A stretch of 32,245 nt of DNA from DATIJP01 sp964569185 (GTDB lineage: Bacteria > Chlamydiota > Chlamydiia > Chlamydiales > Rhabdochlamydiaceae), in NCBI GenBank assembly GCA_964569185.1, contig CAZMTP010000013.1, positions 1 to 32,245 of the forward strand, in the 5' to 3' direction. Numbering within the stretch: the first letter of the stretch is position 1; each line of letters starts with the position of its first letter. This document shows, one piece after another, positions 1-6,465 of this stretch. Under the pieces are notes generated by a model. The model had not been told where the DNA came from and did not search any database. It worked only from the letters and a program-made list of their open reading frames with translations. The position numbers and the translations under genes were made by a program.

Positions 1-72
1 TATACCCGCGGCATCGAATGGTCCCCCTCCATCGCCGGTATTCTTCCAGTAATTGGTACAGAGATTTTATAA
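1..72 (+). CDS. C-terminal end of an unidentified protein (partial)
   Basis: Frame 1 is open from the window edge to a TAA at 70-72 and encodes the last 23 residues of a protein ending in a hydrophobic stretch (SIAGILPVIGTEIL). It is followed 12 bp later by a strong terminator, as expected for the end of a transcription unit. The ending looks like a membrane segment. It does not resemble the C-terminus of prolyl-tRNA synthetase, which precedes hrcA in C. trachomatis. The family cannot be told from so short a piece. Confidence 0.5.
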   Translation, partial: YTRGIEWSPSIAGILPVIGTEIL

Positions 73-84
73 AGAGTAAAAAGT

Positions 85-151
85 CGAGAAATAGACAGTC
101 GGGACGCGCTACGCGTCCCGACTGTCTATTTCTCGCCTTTTTTATTTTTTT
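85..151 (+). terminator. Very long perfect-stem intrinsic terminator
   Basis: A perfect 24-bp inverted repeat (85-108 with 112-135, loop CTA) is followed by a T-rich run (138-151). It separates the unidentified upstream gene from the hrcA operon. A 24-bp stem with no mismatch is far longer than a usual intrinsic terminator. Confidence 0.85.
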
Positions 152-185
152 ATGTCTTTGATAATCAATGTATTATATTACAAAA

Positions 186-212
186 TTCGCAGTTCTGATG
201 CCTGATTGCTAA
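186..212 (+). promoter_or_regulatory. Degenerate CIRCE-like operator for HrcA
   Basis: TTCGCAGTT (186-194), a 9-nt spacer and GATTGCTAA (204-212) match the CIRCE consensus TTAGCACTC-N9-GAGTGCTAA at 6/9 and 8/9 positions with the exact spacer length. It lies 7 bp upstream of the -35 box of the hrcA promoter. CIRCE is the known HrcA operator and normally controls hrcA-grpE-dnaK. The weak left half makes this a probable, not certain, site. Confidence 0.55.
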
Positions 213-219
213 AAAGCGC

Positions 220-248
220 TTGCTATTCCCCCATCATCCCATTATAAT
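220..248 (+). promoter_or_regulatory. Sigma70/sigma66-type promoter of the hrcA-grpE-dnaK operon
   Basis: -35 TTGCTA (220-225) and a perfect -10 TATAAT (243-248) are separated by 17 bp. Transcription should start near 255, leaving a leader of only about 8 nt before the hrcA ATG at 263, with no Shine-Dalgarno in it. Confidence 0.75.
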
Positions 249-262
249 AGGGCTCGAAATAT

Positions 263-1420
263 ATGTATAAATCACTCACTTTACGAAAACCCGCTAAGGA
301 TCAACGAACTAAGCTAGTCCTCCTAGGCTTAGTTGAACTGTTTTTAAAGCTCGGAAAACCGATCGGCTCCAACACATTACGAGAAAATGGCTTTGAGGAC
401 CTAAGCTCCGCCACTATTCGAAACTACTTTGCCCAGCTGGAAAAAGAGGGCTTTTTAAAACAGCACCATTCTTCAGGCGGCCGCATCCCGACCGAACTGG
501 CCTATAAAGTCTATATTGATACAGTGCTTCCTGCGTCGCCCATCCAAGATAAAGACCGCGAAATTTTGCAGTCTAAAATAGGTCAAGAAAGCCGCAAAAT
601 GGCCTCTTATTTGCAAAATGTAGCAGAGACCCTTAGCGATTTAACCGGCTGTGCCGTCTTTCTCTCTTCACCACGCTTTGATCATGACTTTATCTTCAAT
701 ATTAAGCTGGTGCAGATTGATCCCAATCGCTGCCTGTGCGTCCTAATTACCGATTTTGGGCAGGTGCAAACTGAAGTCCTCTTCGTAGAGGAAAAACTGA
801 GCAGTTTTTCATTAAAACGGATTGAAAACTATTTGCACTATCGGCTGACAGGACTAGACCGGCCCGCTTTAAATGAAGAAGAAGAGCGGCTGGCCTCTAA
901 TATTTATAAAGAGATCATGCTGCGCCATATTGTGACCTACTCCAATTTTAGCTCGGAAGATGTGTATAAAACCGGCTTTTCAAAACTTTTAAACCATTCC
1001 GATTTTAATAATGCTGCCAATCTAGCCAGCGGACTCTCATTGTTTGAAAATGATAGCGATATGCGGCTGATTTTAAACCATTGTTGTAAGAATAACCAGC
1101 TCTCTTGCCTTGTAGGAGAAGATCTCTCCATGCTGGCAAGTTCGATGAAGGGCTGCTGTGTGATTGTGATCCCCTATTATATCCATCAAACGGTGGCAGG
1201 AGCGATCGCCCTTTTAGGACCGCAGCGCATCCCTTACAAAAAAGTGTTCGGCATCATGAAAACAGCATCGGAACTGATGAGCCAAACGCTCACGCGTAGC
1301 GTTTACAAATATAAGATCACCTTTAGACGGCCGCGCATGGCACAACTAGGACATGGAGCCGAGCAAGACCATTTTATTAACCCATCGGAGTGTATGCTCC
1401 TAGAAGAGAAAAAACTATGA
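263..1420 (+). CDS. hrcA: Heat-inducible transcription repressor HrcA
   Basis: 385 residues. HrcA binds CIRCE operators and represses the hrcA-grpE-dnaK and groE operons until heat or unfolded protein titrates the chaperonin that keeps it active. An N-terminal winged-helix domain is visible (about residues 15-90, with SSATIRNYFAQLEKEGFL and SGGRIPT typical of the family), followed by the GAF-like core and a C-terminal part containing VIPYY and GAIALLGPQRIPY. After the family's usual end the protein continues with about 35 basic and polar residues (from YKITFRRPR). Chlamydial HrcA proteins are known to carry such a C-terminal tail. First gene of the operon; its stop overlaps the grpE start (ATGA). 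The ATG at 263 lies very close to the predicted transcription start, so translation may be nearly leaderless. Confidence 0.95.
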   Translation: MYKSLTLRKPAKDQRTKLVLLGLVELFLKLGKPIGSNTLRENGFEDLSSATIRNYFAQLEKEGFLKQHHSSGGRIPTELAYKVYIDTVLPASPIQDKDREILQSKIGQESRKMASYLQNVAETLSDLTGCAVFLSSPRFDHDFIFNIKLVQIDPNRCLCVLITDFGQVQTEVLFVEEKLSSFSLKRIENYLHYRLTGLDRPALNEEEERLASNIYKEIMLRHIVTYSNFSSEDVYKTGFSKLLNHSDFNNAANLASGLSLFENDSDMRLILNHCCKNNQLSCLVGEDLSMLASSMKGCCVIVIPYYIHQTVAGAIALLGPQRIPYKKVFGIMKTASELMSQTLTRSVYKYKITFRRPRMAQLGHGAEQDHFINPSECMLLEEKKL

Positions 1421-1947
1421 CTGAAGAAGAGAAAATAGAACAAGAAACACCTCCTACGGTGGAAGAACAATTAGAAGAATACAAAGATAAATATTTTCGT
1501 CTGCTTGCAGAGACAGAAAATATGCGCAAAAGGATGCAAAAAGAAAAGCAGGAACTGACTCGATTTTCGATCGAGCAATCGTTTGCCGATCTTTTGACTC
1601 CTCTAGATAACTTAGAAAACGCCTTGCAATTTGCTGAGAACATGTCTAGCGAGGTGCGCAATTGGGCAATGGGGTTCAAAATGATCCTCTCTCAATTTAA
1701 AGATGTACTGCACAGCCATGGGATTGCCGCTTTTTCTTCCCATGGAGAACAGTTTGATCCTCTCAAACATGAAGCAGTGGAAGTAGAGGAAACTTTGGAC
1801 CATTCAGAAGGAAAAATTCTGCATGAATTCACCAAAGGCTACAAAAGCAAAGAACGTACGATCCGTCCTGCACGCGTTAAGGTGGCCAAACCGCCCTCAT
1901 CTGCTCTGGACGAAGAAAAAAATTTAGAAACAATTAAGGAGAATTAA
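1417..1947 (+). CDS. grpE: Nucleotide exchange factor GrpE
   Basis: 176 residues from the ATG at 1417, which overlaps the hrcA stop (ATGA) and has an AGAAGAG sequence about 10 nt upstream. An in-frame GTG at 1390 would add nine residues inside hrcA and is less likely. GrpE releases ADP from DnaK. Visible are the acidic N-terminus, the long dimerising helix with YFRLLAETENMRKRMQKE, the four-helix region and the C-terminal beta domain ending in RTIRPARVKVAKPP, where the family has LRPA.V.V. It lies between hrcA and dnaK, as in C. trachomatis. Confidence 0.95.
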   Translation: MTEEEKIEQETPPTVEEQLEEYKDKYFRLLAETENMRKRMQKEKQELTRFSIEQSFADLLTPLDNLENALQFAENMSSEVRNWAMGFKMILSQFKDVLHSHGIAAFSSHGEQFDPLKHEAVEVEETLDHSEGKILHEFTKGYKSKERTIRPARVKVAKPPSSALDEEKNLETIKEN

Positions 1948-1948
1948 T

Positions 1949-3880
1949 ATGGCTGACAATAAAAATACAAAAAAAAGCCGAATCATCGGTATCGACCTGG
2001 GGACAACCAACTCTTGCGTTTCCATCATGGAAGGCGGAACCCCTGTCGTGATTGCAAACGCAGAAGGCGCGCGCACAACCCCCTCTGTGGTCTCTTATAA
2101 AGACCAAGAGCGTTTAGTCGGAATTCCTGCTAAACGACAAGCGATCACCAATCCAGAGAAAACGGTCTATTCTGCTAAGCGCTTTATTGGACGTAAATTT
2201 TCAGAAGTAGAATCTGAAATCAAAACAGTCCCTTATAAAGTGAAAGCGGGCAGCAATGGTGATGCCGTATTCGAAGTGGATGGCAAAACACTCACGCCTG
2301 AAGAAGTGGGCGCACAAGTGTTAATCAAAATGAAAGAGACTGCAGAAGCTTATCTCGGAGAAAAAGTGACAGAAGCGGTGATCACTGTTCCTGCTTACTT
2401 TAACGATTCCCAAAGACAATCAACAAAAGACGCAGGAAGAATCGCAGGTCTTGATGTGAAGCGGATCATCCCTGAGCCGACAGCTGCAGCTTTAGCCTAT
2501 GGTTTAGATAAACAGAGCGACAAAAAAATCGCTGTGTTTGACCTTGGAGGCGGTACATTTGATATTTCGATCTTAGAGATCGGCGATGGCGTTTTCGAAG
2601 TGCTTTCAACCAATGGCGATACCCATTTAGGGGGAGACGACTTTGACAATGCGATTTTACAATGGATGCTCCAAGAATTTAAAAAAGAGCATGGCATCGA
2701 TCTTAGCAAAGATAAAATGGCGCTTCAGCGGTTGCGCGATGCGGCAGAAAAAGCCAAAATCGAGCTTTCTGGAACGCAAACGACCGAGATCAACCAGCCG
2801 TTTATCACGATGGACGCTTCCGGTCCAAAACATATGGCGCTCACCTTAACACGCGCAAAACTGGAAACTCTGGTGCATGATCTGATTGAAAGAACCAAAG
2901 AGCCTTGCTTAAAAGCAATCAAAGACTCTGGTCTTTCTGCTAGCCAGATCAATGAAGTGATCTTAGTGGGCGGGATGACCCGTATGCCTGCTGTAGAGCG
3001 CAAAGTAGTTGAAATTTTTGGAAAGGAGCCGCACAAAGGCGTAAACCCAGATGAAGTTGTGGCTGTCGGAGCTGCGATCCAAGGGGGCGTTCTCACAGGC
3101 GATGTGAAAGACGTTCTTCTGCTTGACGTGATCCCGCTCACACTGGGAATTGAGACGATGGGTGGTATTTTAACTCCGCTTGTGGAACGCAATACAACCA
3201 TTCCTACGCAAAAGAAACAGACCTTCTCAACAGCCTCTGATAATCAACCTGCAGTGACCATTGTGGTCCTTCAGGGAGAAAGAAAGATGGCACGAGACAA
3301 TAAAGAGATTGGACGATTCGATCTTACAGAAATCCCTCCGGCTCCTCGAGGGATGCCTCAAATTGAGGTCTGCTTTGATATCGATGCAAACGGGATTTTG
3401 CATGTGTCTGCCTGTGATCTTCAAACCAAGAAAAAACAGGAGATCCGCATCCAAGCGAAGTCGGGCTTAGATGAGGCAGAGATCAAACGGATGCTCAAAG
3501 ATGCTGAACTGCATGCTGAAGAAGACAAGCGCAAAAAAGAAGAGGTAGAAGTACGCAATGAAGCCGATTCTATGGTCTTCCGCGCTCAAAAATCTTTAGA
3601 TGAGTACAAAGCAAAATTGCCCGCCCCTGTTGTTGAAGAGATCCAAGGCAAGATCGATGCAACTAAAAAAGCGCTAGAAGGCGGCGATACTCAAACCATC
3701 AAAAAAGCGTCTGATGAGCTGAATCGCGCGATGCAAAAAATCGGCGAGTCCATGCAGCAGCAGCAACCTCAAGGTGCAGCTGCAGGCCCAAGCCCCGAGC
3801 AACCTAACCCCTCTCAAAAAGCAGGCAAACCTGATATTGAAGAGGCCGAAGTTGAGATCTTAGACGAAGAAAAAAAGTAA
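1949..3880 (+). CDS. dnaK: Chaperone protein DnaK (Hsp70)
   Basis: 643 residues, full length for bacterial DnaK. ATP-dependent cytosolic chaperone that works with DnaJ and GrpE. Visible are the N-terminal phosphate-binding motif IGIDLGTTNSCV, VITVPAYFNDSQRQ, the second phosphate loop AVFDLGGGTFDISI, the adenosine motif VILVGGMTRMP and the interdomain linker DVLLLDVIPLTLGIET. The C-terminal lid is Gln/Pro-rich before the acidic end EAEVEILDEEKK, which replaces the EEVKD-like tail. It starts 1 nt after the grpE stop and is the last gene of the operon, followed by a hairpin terminator. Confidence 0.98.
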   Translation: MADNKNTKKSRIIGIDLGTTNSCVSIMEGGTPVVIANAEGARTTPSVVSYKDQERLVGIPAKRQAITNPEKTVYSAKRFIGRKFSEVESEIKTVPYKVKAGSNGDAVFEVDGKTLTPEEVGAQVLIKMKETAEAYLGEKVTEAVITVPAYFNDSQRQSTKDAGRIAGLDVKRIIPEPTAAALAYGLDKQSDKKIAVFDLGGGTFDISILEIGDGVFEVLSTNGDTHLGGDDFDNAILQWMLQEFKKEHGIDLSKDKMALQRLRDAAEKAKIELSGTQTTEINQPFITMDASGPKHMALTLTRAKLETLVHDLIERTKEPCLKAIKDSGLSASQINEVILVGGMTRMPAVERKVVEIFGKEPHKGVNPDEVVAVGAAIQGGVLTGDVKDVLLLDVIPLTLGIETMGGILTPLVERNTTIPTQKKQTFSTASDNQPAVTIVVLQGERKMARDNKEIGRFDLTEIPPAPRGMPQIEVCFDIDANGILHVSACDLQTKKKQEIRIQAKSGLDEAEIKRMLKDAELHAEEDKRKKEEVEVRNEADSMVFRAQKSLDEYKAKLPAPVVEEIQGKIDATKKALEGGDTQTIKKASDELNRAMQKIGESMQQQQPQGAAAGPSPEQPNPSQKAGKPDIEEAEVEILDEEKK

Positions 3881-3884
3881 GACT

Positions 3885-4499
3885 TTAATGGCTTAAAGGC
3901 CCTATTAAACAATTTAAATTAAGAGCCTCTAAAAGAGGCTCTTCTTTTAGTACGGAAAAGTAGCGCGATAGTTTTTCTAACCACCAGACTCTGTCTCTTA
4001 CAGTCAGATGCAGGGGAAACCCTAGCTGTTTGCCTGAAAGATCTTCTTGCAAACAGATACTTAAGTAGCCCCCTTTTTTCATGCGGCTGGCCATCCCTTT
4101 GAGCACTGCATCGATCCGTTTTTCAGGGATATGCTCCAATACATCGCAGCAATAGATCCAATCTGCTGAAGAAAGTCGTTTAGGCAGCTTCCATAAACAT
4201 GCCTGCACAAATAAAAGCTGGTCAGGGATCAAAGCAGCTAAATTGCCAATCTGCTCATCTAAAGCATAAGAAGAAAAATCGACCAAAACCACTTGTAGCC
4301 CTTTCTCTAAAAAGGGCCTAGAGGCGCGTCCTGTTCCGCAACCAAAATCAATGAGCGACTGCCCGGCTTGGATTTGCGCCTCAAAATAGCGTAAGAAAAA
4401 GGCAGAGAATATCTCCCCGGGACTGCAGTCTCGATAGGAGGGATACTGGGACCAAATCAGATCGTATTTAGCCCTTTCTTGTAATAGTTCTGGATCCAT
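3885..4499 (-). CDS. Class I SAM-dependent methyltransferase, substrate unknown
   Basis: 204 residues. The Rossmann-fold motif I is clear (LIDFGCGTGRASRPF, about residues 48-62), with an acidic end of strand 2 (VVLVDFS) and a motif-IV-like WIYCCDVLEHIPE, which places it in the broad Methyltransf_11/25-type group. Such enzymes transfer a methyl group from SAM to small molecules, proteins or RNA; nothing here identifies the acceptor. It is a single gene convergent with dnaK, whose terminator lies inside its coding end, and divergent from the repeat-protein gene at 4642. Two perfect inverted repeats sit directly upstream of its start. I am sure of the fold, not of the role. Confidence 0.85.
   Translation of the reverse strand: MDPELLQERAKYDLIWSQYPSYRDCSPGEIFSAFFLRYFEAQIQAGQSLIDFGCGTGRASRPFLEKGLQVVLVDFSSYALDEQIGNLAALIPDQLLFVQACLWKLPKRLSSADWIYCCDVLEHIPEKRIDAVLKGMASRMKKGGYLSICLQEDLSGKQLGFPLHLTVRDRVWWLEKLSRYFSVLKEEPLLEALNLNCLIGPLSH
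3921..3948 (+). terminator. Intrinsic terminator of the hrcA-grpE-dnaK operon
   Basis: AAGAGCCTC (3921-3929) pairs perfectly with GAGGCTCTT (3935-3943) around a TAAAA loop and is followed by CTTTT. It lies 40 bp after the dnaK stop and inside the 3' coding end of the convergent methyltransferase gene, where it specifies the EEPLLEAL residues. Confidence 0.75.
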
Positions 4500-4500
4500 A

Positions 4501-4532
4501 AATCTTATTAAACCCTATAGCCCAATAAGATT
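4501..4532. promoter_or_regulatory. Perfect inverted repeat next to the methyltransferase start
   Basis: AATCTTATT (4501-4509) and AATAAGATT (4524-4532) are perfect complements separated by 14 nt, ending 1 nt before the methyltransferase ATG (4499, minus strand). It could be an operator or a leader hairpin hiding the ribosome binding region. Confidence 0.45.
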
Positions 4533-4535
4533 CAG

Positions 4536-4554
4536 TTCTTTAAATTTTAAAGAA
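4536..4554. promoter_or_regulatory. Perfect 9-1-9 palindrome, candidate operator
   Basis: TTCTTTAAA-T-TTTAAAGAA is a perfect palindrome with a single central base. It sits in the divergent intergenic region, 32 bp upstream of the extended -10 of the gene at 4642. The compact symmetry fits a dimeric regulator; which one is unknown. A/T richness makes chance occurrence less improbable than it looks. Confidence 0.4.
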
Positions 4555-4585
4555 ATTATTATATCTATAATGATAATTTAATTTA

Positions 4586-4594
4586 TGTTATAAT
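4586..4594 (+). promoter_or_regulatory. Extended -10 promoter for the gene at 4642
   Basis: TGTTATAAT (4586-4594) is a TGn-TATAAT extended -10. No good -35 is present at 17 bp. The predicted start near 4601 gives a leader of about 40 nt containing AGGT ahead of the ATG at 4642. Confidence 0.5.
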
Positions 4595-4641
4595 GTTTTT
4601 TAGCGCATAATTAACTTTAATAAATAATAGGTATTTTCATT

Positions 4642-5499
4642 ATGTCAGAATTTTACATACATTATAATTCTCAATTAACTTCAATTGCAGCTCAATTTGC
4701 TCAAAATCATACAGCTCATGATATTGCTGCAATGAGACAGTCGGAATTTGCAATCCGCAATTTAAGGCAAAATGTTCTCGATGTAGGTGTTCTACCTGAA
4801 TTAGTGCCCTCAAAAGTGACTCTTCTCAGCAACATTGATGGTTGTACAAATCGTTTTTCTACTGAGATCCAAGAAGAGCAAAATAGAATTAACACTTTTC
4901 AAGCTCAAAGAAGACAAATTGCAATAGGTAATAATGATTTCGGATCACTTGAAACTCAATTTGATAATGCACCTAACATTGACACTATGAAACAGATTGC
5001 AGCAGAAATTTTGCAATTAAAAATCAACGTACAAGATATTGAAGTTCTACCTGAAGTGGCCCAAGAAAAAGCGGATCTTCTCGCACGCATTGAGGACTGT
5101 GTAAATCGTTGCGTTTTTGCAATAGAACAAAAACAACTTGTATTAGATGCTCTTGCTTTATCTGAAATTCCTGACTCTCCTGTTCCTCTTGAAAGAGCGC
5201 TTAGTGCACCTCCAACTTCTTTAGATTCTTTAGAAGCGTCTCAGCAACAAGTAGACACTGAAGTAGGATCATTTGTACTACTTTCTCCTGGAGAAAGAGC
5301 TGTGAATGCAAAAACAAAGCATGCAGCTGGTCAAATTTCAGATGCTGATTTTATCGAGAGAGTAAGAAAAGCTTTAATAGAAGCTGTGCCTAACCCTACG
5401 TCCTCAATATCGAGCAACTATGATTTGCTAACATCATCTGATGTTGAAGCATCACGTTCACCACGACTGGATTCTGCAGAATTTGAGCATAAAGAATAA
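4642..5499 (+). CDS. Unknown helical-repeat protein, paralogue of the gene at 5731
   Basis: 285 residues; I do not recognise a named family. No signal peptide or membrane segment. Two copies of a roughly 70-residue helical module are visible (about 9-82 and 102-170). Both hold a pattern of LPE-x5-K-x3-LL-x2-I-x2-C-x-NR, for example VLPELVPSKVTLLSNIDGC against VLPEVAQEKADLLARIEDC. The C-terminal third is Ser/Pro/Glu-rich and carries AAGQISDADF (228-237), a motif that occurs twice in the neighbouring gene. An AGGT sequence precedes the ATG. Its promoter is recognisable, and a fold-back element follows 5 bp after the stop. It lies at an accessory insertion between core chlamydial blocks, so a host-directed or lineage-specific role is plausible but not shown. 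Confidence 0.8.
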   Translation: MSEFYIHYNSQLTSIAAQFAQNHTAHDIAAMRQSEFAIRNLRQNVLDVGVLPELVPSKVTLLSNIDGCTNRFSTEIQEEQNRINTFQAQRRQIAIGNNDFGSLETQFDNAPNIDTMKQIAAEILQLKINVQDIEVLPEVAQEKADLLARIEDCVNRCVFAIEQKQLVLDALALSEIPDSPVPLERALSAPPTSLDSLEASQQQVDTEVGSFVLLSPGERAVNAKTKHAAGQISDADFIERVRKALIEAVPNPTSSISSNYDLLTSSDVEASRSPRLDSAEFEHKE

Positions 5500-5504
5500 T
5501 CCAC

Positions 5505-5700
5505 AGAGGTCAAAAAATGAACCTATCCTAATAAAATGAAAAACATGCTTTTTGAACCTTTTTCCATATCTTTTAGAACTGCTTCTTGCCCTACTTATTT
5601 AAGTATGTGCTGCGAAGCAGTTCTAAAATCTATGAAAAAATTTTCCTAAAAAATCATAGTTTTATTTTATTAGGATAGGTTCATAGCTTTTTTGACCTCT
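5505..5700. repeat. 196-bp fold-back (MITE-like) element
   Basis: Nested inverted repeats form one long imperfect palindrome. The outer arms (5505-5537 and 5664-5700) match over about 33 bp apart from a 4-nt insertion (GCTA) in the right arm. An inner pair (5571-5585 with 5614-5628) is a perfect 15 bp and continues imperfectly outwards, and TACTT/AAGTA forms the centre. There is no open reading frame inside. It fills the space between the two paralogous genes. The arm sequence TGAACCTATCC resembles the end of the second fold-back element at 31315. Confidence 0.8.
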
Positions 5701-5730
5701 TTCTTTAATTTAATTTAATTTTTTACTACT

Positions 5731-6465
5731 ATGGTTCCCGCGATTTATTGCGTGGTCACACTTATGTCCCGAGCTGCATTCGAAAGCTATCAAAGGGATC
5801 TTACCATTCTTCAAACTCAATTCGAGAAATTTAAAAAAGAGCCTAATGTTGAGCGCATGATCAGAGTGGCACGAGAAATTAATGGGCTGATCACACAAGT
5901 AAAAGAGAATCAGACTACATTACAACTAGAACCAAAAACAATCACTCTTCTAAACAATCTCTATAACGATCTTACAGCTTTGAAAGAACAGGTCGATGAA
6001 GAGGTAGAACAGCTCTCTCTATTAATGGATGGCTCTTTGACTGAAGAGATATTGAATTTATCAGAAAGTGGCCTATTCAATAGTGGGATGGCTTCTTCTA
6101 GTATGGCCTTATCTGAAAGTTCTATTTCTGATTTATTGCCCACTCAAGAAGAAATCAATGAAATCGCGCAAACACTTTATACAGCTGGTAAAATCAGCGA
6201 TGATTTTTTTAAAGCAGCCATTTCTGGTTTTTCTGAATCAGAAGTAGATATTCAAATAGATATTCAGGAGGCTCTACCTACACCTGCTGAAATTGCAAAA
6301 ATCGCTAAAGATCTCCACGCAGCTGGCGAAATTAGCGATGAATTATTTATTGTGTCTGTGTCCAATGCCATAAGTCAGAGTCAGACTCTCACTCATTCTG
6401 ACAGCAACAAAAGCGAGGAAAGTGACGATGAAGAGGATTGGGACACAGTTAGCGAAACTGATTAA
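5731..6465 (+). CDS. Unknown helical-repeat protein, paralogue of the gene at 4642
   Basis: Up to 244 residues from the ATG at 5731. A second ATG at 5764 would remove an odd hydrophobic lead (VPAIYCVVTL), and neither start has a convincing ribosome binding site. Residues about 27-95 repeat the helical module of the upstream gene (LQTQFEKF, EPNVERMIRVAREI, KTITLL). Two copies of a second motif follow: LPT-x2-EI-x2-IA-x2-L-x2-AG-x-ISD-x2-F at about 136-160 and 182-206. The C-terminus is very acidic and Ser-rich and contains EEDWDTV (234-240). Its stop overlaps the rseP stop on the other strand by 4 nt. Function unknown; the two genes look like a duplicated family. Confidence 0.78.
   Translation: MVPAIYCVVTLMSRAAFESYQRDLTILQTQFEKFKKEPNVERMIRVAREINGLITQVKENQTTLQLEPKTITLLNNLYNDLTALKEQVDEEVEQLSLLMDGSLTEEILNLSESGLFNSGMASSSMALSESSISDLLPTQEEINEIAQTLYTAGKISDDFFKAAISGFSESEVDIQIDIQEALPTPAEIAKIAKDLHAAGEISDELFIVSVSNAISQSQTLTHSDSNKSEESDDEEDWDTVSETD

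Noticed and set aside
2725..3201. 158-codon antisense frame inside dnaK
   Set aside because: dnaK is unambiguous here, and antisense frames of this length are common opposite conserved genes. No family features.
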